From positions 1 through 26,899 of the forward strand of contig DASXIW010000071.1 in the NCBI GenBank assembly GCA_036497785.1: a stretch of DNA of 26,899 nt, read 5' to 3'. The notes beneath the pieces were generated by a model. It searched no databases and was not told where the DNA came from. It saw only the letters and a list, made by a program, of their open reading frames with translations. A program made the position numbers and the translations under genes. Source of the stretch: DASXIW01 sp036497785. Its GTDB lineage: Bacteria > Pseudomonadota > Alphaproteobacteria > Acetobacterales > Acetobacteraceae. Each line of letters starts with the position of its first letter. Position 1 is the first letter of the stretch. Below, one piece after another: positions 1 to 7,142 of the stretch.

Positions 1-1
1 C

Positions 2-112
2 GCCTTCTGCTGGACCACAAATCACCGACGCAACATGCACGGCATGATCGGTGCGCTATGCAGCGCAGTCGCAACCTCCTCTCGACTCACCCGCCGGACC
101 GTCTACCAGTAG
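2..112 (+). mobile_element. Transposase C-terminal end, partial (IS1595/ISXO2-like, tentative)
   Basis: An open frame runs in from the left edge of the window and ends at TAG 110-112. It encodes 36 residues beginning AFCWTTNHRRNMHGMIGA and ending RLTRRTVYQ. The minus-strand frame at the right edge of the window ends in the same type of sequence (24 of 36 aligned residues identical, counted by eye), so both are 3' ends of related transposase genes. The right-hand copy extends further upstream and shows SAKHLPDYLGAFCWTTNRR, which resembles the C-terminus of DDE transposases of the IS1595/ISXO2 type. That family assignment is from memory and tentative. Similarity between the two copies continues about 24 nt past the stop codon, so the element end lies at or beyond about 136. 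Confidence 0.6.
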
Positions 113-506
113 CGGGCCGATTGGTTGATAAGCGGGTTTGGTATTTGCTCTCATCTTATGCGGCCATTAACTATACGAATAATTGGGCCTATGTCTTCTT
201 TGCTGCCATCGGGTCCTGGATCGGCGCGTTCGCATCCGTCACCTTCCTACATGCCCCGCCAGCCCGCTCGCAGGCCGGCTTCCCATCGATCGATCCCGAT
301 CTATAACCAATATACCTGGCCACCGGCCCCAGCGCGGTCGGGAGGACCGATCAGGCGGTCTGCCCAAGCCCTTTGACACCGCGGCGCAACCTCCGTGGCG
401 ACAGAATCTCGTATGCCATTGATGTACGATTGTCCCGCCCGGTGATTTCACCTCACACGATATTGCTCTAAGGTCCCGCCCAGGATCAGAATCGGGATGT
501 CCATCT
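113..506. other. Intergenic region upstream of pyrB
   Basis: This 394-nt stretch has no convincing gene; short frames here have no recognisable protein sequence. About 24 nt after the transposase stop still match the right-hand copy. The part around 140-230 is more AT-rich than the flanking genes. A small hairpin, CGGTC-GGGAG-GACCG, lies at 335-349. I see no good sigma-70-type promoter, though pyrB expression must start somewhere here or further upstream. Confidence 0.5.
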
Positions 507-1442
507 TTGCATTACCCCAGCCGCCATCTGCTGCAGATCGAGGGACTCCACCCGCCCGAGATCGCGGCCTTGCTGGATCTCGCGGAAAGCTACGTGCTGC
601 TGACCCGTTCGGGCAAAACCCAGCGGGACCTGCTGCGCGGGCGAACGCTGATCAATCTGTTTTTCGAGGACTCGACTCGCACGCGTACCAGCTTCGAACT
701 GGCCGGCAAGCGGCTGGGCGCGGATGTGATCAACATGTCCGTCTCCAGCAGCAGCGTAAACAAGGGCGAAACGCTGCTGGACACGGCGGCGACGCTGAAC
801 GCCATGAACTGCGACCTGCTGGTGGTGCGCCACGCCCAATCCGGCGCACCCAATTTGCTGGCGCAGAAGGTGGACGCGGCGGTGATCAATGCCGGAGACG
901 GCACGCATGAGCATCCCACCCAGGCGCTGCTGGACGCGCTGACCATCCAGCGCCGGAAGGGCCGGCTGGAAGGGCTGGTCGTGGCGATCTGCGGCGATGT
1001 GCTGCATAGCCGGGTGGCGCGCAGCAACATCCATCTGCTCACCGCCATGGGCAGCCGGGTGCGGGTGATCGGCCCGCCTACCCTGATCCCCACCGAGGCG
1101 ACGCGGCTCGGCGTGGAGGTGTTCCACGACATGACCAAGGGGCTGAAGGGCGCGGACATCGTCATGTCCCTGCGGCTCCAGCGCGAACGCATGTCGGGCG
1201 GACTGGTGCCCAGCGCGCGGGAATATTTCCGTTTCTGGGGCCTGGACGCGGAAAAGCTGGCTTTCGCCAAACCCGATGCGCTGGTGATGCATCCCGGCCC
1301 GATGAACCGGGGCGTGGAGATCGACAGCGCGGTGGCCGACGACCCCATGCGCAGCGTCATCAAGGAACAGGTGGAAATGGGCGTTGCCGTGCGCATGGCG
1401 GTGCTGGACACGCTGTCGAGGACGAACCGTCACAATGACTGA
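507..1442 (+). CDS. pyrB: Aspartate carbamoyltransferase catalytic subunit
   Basis: This enzyme condenses carbamoyl phosphate with L-aspartate to N-carbamoyl-L-aspartate, the committed step of pyrimidine synthesis, in the cytoplasm. The 311-residue frame has the carbamoyl-phosphate loop STRTRTSFE (about residues 56-64), the HPTQALLD motif (about 132-139) and the C-terminal MHPGPMNRG segment, and matches the usual length of about 310. The start is doubtful. The only in-frame initiator near the conserved N-terminus is TTG 507. An ATG at 497, preceded by AGGA (482-485), is one frame off, and removing one T from the TTT at 506-508 would give MSILHYPSRHLLQIEG in frame. Either TTG is used or one base is extra. 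The 3' end overlaps the next gene by 8 nt, implying translational coupling. Confidence 0.93.
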   Translation: MHYPSRHLLQIEGLHPPEIAALLDLAESYVLLTRSGKTQRDLLRGRTLINLFFEDSTRTRTSFELAGKRLGADVINMSVSSSSVNKGETLLDTAATLNAMNCDLLVVRHAQSGAPNLLAQKVDAAVINAGDGTHEHPTQALLDALTIQRRKGRLEGLVVAICGDVLHSRVARSNIHLLTAMGSRVRVIGPPTLIPTEATRLGVEVFHDMTKGLKGADIVMSLRLQRERMSGGLVPSAREYFRFWGLDAEKLAFAKPDALVMHPGPMNRGVEIDSAVADDPMRSVIKEQVEMGVAVRMAVLDTLSRTNRHND

Positions 1443-2712
1443 TTTTTTGTTTAAAAACATTCGCCTGCTCGATCCGGCTTCGGGCCTGGATCAGCCGGGC
1501 GAGCTCCTCGTGCGCGACGGAAAAATCGCCGATCTGGGCGCCTCGCTAGGCCGGACAGATGGCGTCGAGGCATTGGATGGCGAGGGCGCGGTGCTCTGCC
1601 CGGGCCTCGTGGACATGCGCGCCGAGCTGGGCGAGCCCGGCGCCGAATACCGGGAGACCATCGCCTCCGCCGCCATGGCCGCCGCGGCCGGCGGCATCAC
1701 CACCCTGGCCGCCTTGCCCAACACCATGCCGGCGATCGACGATCCGTCAATGGTGCGGCTGTTGCGCGCGCGCGGCGAGGAAACCGGCAGCCTGACCATC
1801 CTGCCTTATGGCGCGGTCACCAAGGGCTGCCACGGCGAGGAGCTGGCCGAACTGGGGCTGCTGCGAGAGGCCGGGGCGGTCGCCTTCACCGACGGAACCC
1901 AGGCCATCGCGGCCAGCCGGATGATGAAGCTGGCCCTATCCTACGCCGCCGGATTCGGCGCTCGCGTCGTGCAGCACCCCGAGGACCCGTCGCTCGCCTC
2001 CGGCGGTGCGGCCACCCAGGGCGAGCTGGCCACCAGGCTCGGGCTTCCCGGCATTCCCGAGGCCGCGGAGGCCATATTGGTGGCGCGGGACATCGCGCTG
2101 GTGCGGCTGACCGGGGGCTCGGTGCATTTCGCCCATGTCTCCACGGGCGAGGCGCTGGAACTGATCCGCCGCGCCAAGGCCGACGGGCTCTCCGTCACCT
2201 GCGACACCGCGCCCCCGTATTTCGACCTGAACGAGACGGCGATCGGCGATTTCCGCACCTATGCCAAGCTGTCTCCGCCCCTGCGCAAGGATTCCGACCG
2301 GCTTGCGGTATGCGCGGCGCTGGCCGATGGCACGATCGACGCGGTGGCCAGCGACCATCAGCCGCGCGACGCGGACGACAAACGCCTGCCCTTCGCCCAG
2401 GCCTCGGCGGGGGGCACCGGTCTGGTCACGCTGCTGGCGGTCACGCTGGCCCAGGTGCATGGCAACAACCTGCCGCTGGCCCAGGCGATCCGCCTGATGA
2501 CAAGCGGCCCGGCCGCCCTGCTGGGCAGTGATGCAGGCACGCTGGCCAAGGGCGCGGAAGCCGATCTATGCCTGTTCCAGCTGGATCGCGCCTGGCAGGT
2601 GGAAGCCGGCGCCCTGCCCGGCAAAGCACAGAACACCCCGTTTGACGGGCGAGCGCTGGAGGGAAAGGTGATCGGCACCTGGAAGGCTGGCCGGCGGGTT
2701 TTCGGCGCATGA
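1435..2712 (+). CDS. pyrC': Dihydroorotase-like protein, probably catalytically inactive (PyrC' type)
   Basis: This is a 425-residue amidohydrolase-fold protein of the dihydroorotase family. ATG 1435 lies inside the end of pyrB (8-nt overlap) and begins MTDFLFKNIRLLDPASG. Active class I enzymes carry a metal-binding D-x-H-x-H-L-R motif after PGLVD. Here residues 60-66 are D-M-R-A-E-L-G, so both histidines and the following arginine are lost. Other landmarks remain: FTDGTQ, HPEDPSL, FAHVST and SDHQPR. In pseudomonads an inactive PyrC' overlaps pyrB and is needed to assemble the carbamoyltransferase holoenzyme. The same structural role is inferred here, and an active dihydroorotase would then be expected elsewhere in the genome. 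The gene overlaps plsY by 4 nt. Confidence 0.9.
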   Translation: MTDFLFKNIRLLDPASGLDQPGELLVRDGKIADLGASLGRTDGVEALDGEGAVLCPGLVDMRAELGEPGAEYRETIASAAMAAAAGGITTLAALPNTMPAIDDPSMVRLLRARGEETGSLTILPYGAVTKGCHGEELAELGLLREAGAVAFTDGTQAIAASRMMKLALSYAAGFGARVVQHPEDPSLASGGAATQGELATRLGLPGIPEAAEAILVARDIALVRLTGGSVHFAHVSTGEALELIRRAKADGLSVTCDTAPPYFDLNETAIGDFRTYAKLSPPLRKDSDRLAVCAALADGTIDAVASDHQPRDADDKRLPFAQASAGGTGLVTLLAVTLAQVHGNNLPLAQAIRLMTSGPAALLGSDAGTLAKGAEADLCLFQLDRAWQVEAGALPGKAQNTPFDGRALEGKVIGTWKAGRRVFGA

Positions 2713-3314
2713 TCGCCTGGTCGGACGTCATCGCCTGGGCCGGGGCGCTGGTGATCGGCCTGGTGCTCGGCTCGGCCCCGTTCGGCCTGCTGCTCACGCG
2801 GGCGGCAGGGCTGGGCGATATTCGCGCCATCGGCTCCGGCAATATCGGCGCGACCAATGTGCTGCGCACCGGCCGCAAGGGATTGGCGGCGGCAACCCTG
2901 CTGCTGGATGGCAGCAAGGGCTTCGTAGCGGTGATCATCGCGGGCACCTGGTTGGGATCGGACGCCGGCTGGATGGCCGCGCTCGGCGCCGTGCTGGGGC
3001 ATTGCCACAGCATCTGGCTGAAGGGCAAGGGCGGCAAGGGCGTGGCCACGGGGCTTGGCGTGCTGCTCGCCGCCATGTGGCCGGTGGGCGTGGCCTGCTG
3101 CGTGATCTGGCTGGCGATGGCACGTCTGGTGCGAATTTCCTCGGTGGCGGCACTGACCGCACTGGCCGCGGCCCCGGTACTCACTTATCTCGCAGGCGAC
3201 CTGTTCGGGGCGCTGATCACGCTGCTGATCGCAATCCAGATCGCCGTGCGGCATCGCGCCAACATCTCCCGGCTGCTGGCCGGGACCGAACCGCGCATCG
3301 GCGCCAAGTCTTGA
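2709..3314 (+). CDS. plsY: Glycerol-3-phosphate acyltransferase PlsY
   Basis: PlsY transfers an acyl group from acyl-phosphate to glycerol-3-phosphate in the inner membrane, giving lysophosphatidic acid, the first step of phospholipid synthesis. The 201-residue protein is strongly hydrophobic with several membrane segments. It has the family loops GSGNIGATN (residues 42-50) and GKGGKGVAT (106-114), plus the C-terminal IAVRHRANISRLLAG segment. Its ATG overlaps the pyrC' stop (ATGA, 4 nt), and its own stop overlaps the TTG start of the dprA reading frame (4 nt). It therefore sits in a translationally coupled chain. Confidence 0.95.
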   Translation: MIAWSDVIAWAGALVIGLVLGSAPFGLLLTRAAGLGDIRAIGSGNIGATNVLRTGRKGLAAATLLLDGSKGFVAVIIAGTWLGSDAGWMAALGAVLGHCHSIWLKGKGGKGVATGLGVLLAAMWPVGVACCVIWLAMARLVRISSVAALTALAAAPVLTYLAGDLFGALITLLIAIQIAVRHRANISRLLAGTEPRIGAKS

Positions 3315-4425
3315 GCCTCAACCGTCTGCGTCTGGCGCGGACGGAAGGCGTCGGCCCGGTTGCCTATCGCCGCCTGCTGGGCCGCTTCGGCAATGCCGGC
3401 GCGGCGCTGGAAGCCTTGCCCGGGATGGCCCGCAATGGCGGGCGGCCCGGGCTGGAACTCGCCTCCGCCGACGCGGCGCGGCGGGAGATGGAACAGGTGC
3501 GCAAGCTGGGTGGCCGGCTGCTGTTCGGGGACGACGCCGATTATCCAAAAGTCCTGGCATTGCTGGACGACGCGCCACCGGTTATCGCCGTCTATGGCGA
3601 TGCGGCGCTGCTCTCCGCGCGGGCCGTGGCGCTGGTGGGGAGCCGCAACGCTTCCGCGAACGGCCAGCGCCTCGCCGAAGCCCTGGCGGCCGATCTGGTC
3701 GCTTCCGGGCTGGTGGTGGTTTCCGGCCTCGCGCGCCGCGTGGATGCGGCGGCGCATATCGGCGCGCTGCGCACCGGCCGCACAGTGGCCTGCATCGCCG
3801 GCGGGTTCGACACGCCCTACCCCGCCGAGAACGCCGCCTTGCAGGCCAGGATTGCCGCCGGTGGGGCTGTGGTGGCCGAGGCGCCCCTTGGAACCGCGCC
3901 CCAGGCACGCCATTTCCCGCGCCGCAACCGGATCATCGCCGGCCTGTCGCTGGGCGTGGTGGTGGTGGAGGCGGCCCTGCGCTCGGGCAGCCTGATCATC
4001 GCGCGGCTGGCGCTGGAGCATAACAGGGATGTCTTCGCGGTACCCGGCTCGCCGCTGGATCCGCGCAATCGCGGCGATCTGCTGCGTCAGGCGCCACCCT
4101 GACCGAGACCGCCGCCGACGTGCTGGAACATTTGCGTGATGGCATCGCCCGTGCCGACCTGTTCGTGCCGGGCACCCCAGGACTCGCCGAACCGCCGCCG
4201 TCATTGGAACCGGCGCCGGATTTGCCGGCTTCCGAACTGGCGCGGGTGCGGCGTGAACTGCTTGATTTGCTTGGTCCCGCACCGACAGCTGTTGACGATC
4301 TGATCCGTCGCTGCCAGTTGTCAGCGGCTGCGGTGATGTCCGTCTTGCTGGATCTGGAGATCGCGGGCCGCGTTGAGGCGTTGCCCGGAAGCCGTTGTGC
4401 GTTGCTCGCCGAACCGGGGACATAG
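3311..4425 (+). pseudogene. dprA: DNA-processing protein DprA, frameshifted
   Basis: DprA loads RecA on incoming single-stranded DNA during transformation. TTG 3311 starts a frame with the DprA Rossmann core: GSRNAS, PYPAENAAL, HFPRRNRIIAGLSLGVVVVEA and VPGSPLDPRNRG. It stops at 4100-4102 after 263 residues. The conserved continuation GATLTETAADVLE and the C-terminal winged-helix-like region (to 4425) lie in another frame beginning at 4090, so one G appears to be missing from a GGG tract near 4090. Other oddities cannot be homopolymer errors. The usual SGLARGID reads SGLARRVD (residues 138-145). The usual RG-T/S-ND before LIRQGA is shortened to RGDLLRQ. SGSLITARLA reads SGSLIIARLA. Decay of the gene is the simplest reading; a sequencing error could explain only the frameshift. 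Confidence 0.8.
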
Positions 4426-4444
4426 CCCCACGAGATAGGACCAC

Positions 4445-7141
4445 ATGTCGGACGTCGTCGTCGTCGAATCGCCCGCCAAGGCCAAGACAATCAACAAATA
4501 CCTGGGCAGCGGCTATACCGTGCTGGCCAGCTTCGGCCATGTGCGCGACCTGCCGCCCAAGGATGGCAGCGTGCGGCCGGACCAGGATTTCGCCATGGAC
4601 TGGGCGGCCGATGAACGCGGCACCCGGCAGGTGGCGGCGATTGCCAAGGCCCTCAAAGGCGCCAAGGCCCTGTATCTGGCCACCGACCCGGATCGCGAGG
4701 GCGAGGCGATTTCCTGGCATGTGCGCGGCATGCTGGAGGAAAAACACGCTCTCAAGGGCGTGAAGGTCCATCGGATCACCTTCAACGAGATCACCCGCAA
4801 CGCCATACGCCACGCCGTGGCGCATCCGCGCGAGCTGGACCAGCCGCTGATCGAGGCTTACCTGGCGCGCCGGGCGCTCGACTACCTCGTGGGCTTCACC
4901 CTCTCGCCCGTGCTGTGGCGCAAACTGCCGGGCAGCCGGTCCGCAGGCCGGGTTCAGTCCGTCGCGTTGCGGCTGATATGCGAGCGCGAGGCCGAGATCG
5001 AGGCGTTCCGGCCGCGCGAATACTGGACGGTGGATGGGCATTTCATCACGCCCGGCGGCGCGCCCTTCACCGCACGGCTGAGCCATCTGGACGGCAAGCG
5101 GCTGGACCAGTTCGACCTGAACACGGCCGAATTGGCCAACCGGGCCAAGGCGCAGGTCGAGGCCGGAAATTTCTCGGTCGCCTCGGTCGAGCGGCGGCGG
5201 GTCAAGCGCAATCCGCCGGCACCGTTCACCACCTCCACCCTGCAGCAGGACGCCTCGCGCAAGCTGGGCCTGGGCGCACAGCAGATCATGCGCCTGGCCC
5301 AGCAGCTCTACGAGGGCGTCGATATCAACGGCGATACGGTCGGCCTGATCACCTATATGCGAACCGACGGCGTGCAAATGGCCGGCGAGGCGATCGCGGC
5401 CATTCGCGCGCATGTGCAGGCGGAGTTCGGCAGCCCCTATCTGCCGGGCGCGGCGCGGGAATACAGCAGCAAGGCCAAGAACGCCCAGGAGGCGCATGAG
5501 GCGATCCGCCCGACGGATGTCTCGCTGACTCCGGAGCGGGTGGGAAAATACCTGAATCCCGAACAGCGGAAGCTGTACGAGCTGATCTGGAAGCGGGCGG
5601 TGGCAAGCCAGATGCAATCGGCCGAGCTGGACCAGGTGACGGTGGAGCTGGCCGATCCGGCGACGCCGAAAGGCCCAAGGCTGCGCGCCACCGGCTCGAT
5701 CCTCGCCTTTGACGGCTTCCTGAAGCTGTACCGCGAGGCCCAGGAAGAAAATGCGGCCGGCGACGAGAAGGGTGACGACGAAAGCCGCATGCTGCCGCCC
5801 ATGGCCGAGCGCGATCCGCTGCGGCGGGGCGAAGTGGTCGCCGAGCAGCATTTCACCCAGCCGCCGCCCCGTTTCTCCGAGGCGTCCCTGGTCAAGAAGA
5901 TGGAGGAGCTGGGGATTGGCCGGCCTTCCACCTATGCGTCCATCCTGTCCGTGCTGCGCGACCGCAACTACGTGAAGCTGGAGAACCGGCGCTTCATTCC
6001 CGAGGATCGCGGCCGGCTGGTGACGGCGTTCCTGACCAGTTTCTTCGAGCGCTATGTGGACACCGGCTTCACCGCCGGGCTGGAGGAGCAGCTCGACGAT
6101 ATTTCCGGCGGCCGGGTGGATTGGCGGGCGGTGATGCGGGCCTTCTGGGAGGAATTCTCGCGGGCCATCGACCAGACCAAGGATCTGAAGATCAGCGACG
6201 TGGTGACGGCGCTGGACGCGGATCTGGGGCCGCATTTCTTTCCGTCGCGCGAGGACGGAACCGATCCACGCTCCTGCCCGGCCTGCCAGTCCGGAAGGCT
6301 GGGGCTGAAGCTTGGGCGGCATGGCAGCTTCATCGGCTGCTCCAACTATCCGAACTGCCAATATACCCGCCGGCTGGCGATCGATGGCGGCGAAGGCAAT
6401 GGCGAGACGCTGAAGGAGGGCATGCGCGAGCTGGGCCAGCATCCCGAAACCGGCGAGACCATCACCGTGCGGCGCGGGCCGTACGGGCTGTATGTGCAGC
6501 AGGGCGAGACCGAAAAGGACAGCAAGACGAAACCTCGCCGCACCTCCCTGCCGCGCGGGGTGGAAGGCGACACGCTCAGCCTGGAGCAGGCGCTCGGCCT
6601 GCTGTCGCTGCCACGGATCGTTGGCATCCATCCCGAGACGCAGGAGCCGATCGAAGCGGGAATCGGCCGGTTCGGGCCGTTCGTGAAGATGGGCGGCGTG
6701 TTCGCCTCGCTCGACAAGGACGACGACGTGCTGGCGGTGGGGCTGAACCGGGCGATGGACGTGCTGGCCAAGAAGCTGGCCAGCGTGCGCAGCATGGGCC
6801 CCCATCCCGCCGACAAGGAGCCGGTGCTGGTCCGCAAGGGGCGATTCGGGCCGTATGCGCAGCACGGCAACATGGTGGCCACGCTGCCCCGCGACATGAT
6901 GATGGACGACATCACCCTGGAACAGGCGGTGGCGCTGCTGGCCGACAAGGGCAAGCTGCTGAAGCCCAAGCCTGGGGCGAAGGGTAAGAACGGCAAGAAG
7001 CCGGCCAAGGCAAAAGCGGTGCCCGAGGCGAAGGCCCCAGCCGCGAAACCGGCAGCGAAGAAAAAGCCGGCGGCGAAGAAAAAAACTCCCGCGAAGAAGG
7101 CTGCGGCGAAGAAGGCCGCAGCCAAGCAGGCCGCGGACTGA
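4445..7141 (+). CDS. topA: DNA topoisomerase I (type IA)
   Basis: This enzyme relaxes negatively supercoiled DNA by breaking one strand. The 898-residue protein has the Toprim start VVVESPAKAKTINKYLG (residues 4-20), the acidic DPDREGE motif (81-87), GRVQSVALRLI (about 168-178) and the active-site region LITYMRTDG with Tyr304. One C4 zinc finger follows (CPACQSGRLGLKLGRHGSF with the later pair GCSNYPNC), then C-terminal topoisomerase repeats. The last roughly 60 residues are a Lys/Ala/Pro-rich tail, probably a nonspecific DNA-binding extension. ATG 4445 is preceded by AGGA. It starts 19 nt after the dprA remnant and ends 1 nt before rnr. Confidence 0.96.
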   Translation: MSDVVVVESPAKAKTINKYLGSGYTVLASFGHVRDLPPKDGSVRPDQDFAMDWAADERGTRQVAAIAKALKGAKALYLATDPDREGEAISWHVRGMLEEKHALKGVKVHRITFNEITRNAIRHAVAHPRELDQPLIEAYLARRALDYLVGFTLSPVLWRKLPGSRSAGRVQSVALRLICEREAEIEAFRPREYWTVDGHFITPGGAPFTARLSHLDGKRLDQFDLNTAELANRAKAQVEAGNFSVASVERRRVKRNPPAPFTTSTLQQDASRKLGLGAQQIMRLAQQLYEGVDINGDTVGLITYMRTDGVQMAGEAIAAIRAHVQAEFGSPYLPGAAREYSSKAKNAQEAHEAIRPTDVSLTPERVGKYLNPEQRKLYELIWKRAVASQMQSAELDQVTVELADPATPKGPRLRATGSILAFDGFLKLYREAQEENAAGDEKGDDESRMLPPMAERDPLRRGEVVAEQHFTQPPPRFSEASLVKKMEELGIGRPSTYASILSVLRDRNYVKLENRRFIPEDRGRLVTAFLTSFFERYVDTGFTAGLEEQLDDISGGRVDWRAVMRAFWEEFSRAIDQTKDLKISDVVTALDADLGPHFFPSREDGTDPRSCPACQSGRLGLKLGRHGSFIGCSNYPNCQYTRRLAIDGGEGNGETLKEGMRELGQHPETGETITVRRGPYGLYVQQGETEKDSKTKPRRTSLPRGVEGDTLSLEQALGLLSLPRIVGIHPETQEPIEAGIGRFGPFVKMGGVFASLDKDDDVLAVGLNRAMDVLAKKLASVRSMGPHPADKEPVLVRKGRFGPYAQHGNMVATLPRDMMMDDITLEQAVALLADKGKLLKPKPGAKGKNGKKPAKAKAVPEAKAPAAKPAAKKKPAAKKKTPAKKAAAKKAAAKQAAD

Positions 7142-7142
7142 C

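Noticed and set aside
58..376. Several short overlapping frames at the left end
   Set aside because: They overlap the transposase end and the intergenic DNA, lack ribosome-binding sites and show no family resemblance.
497..910. A 137-codon frame starting at the well-placed ATG 497
   Set aside because: Beyond the first codons it reads the pyrB gene out of frame and has no motif; only its start codon is of interest for the pyrB start problem.
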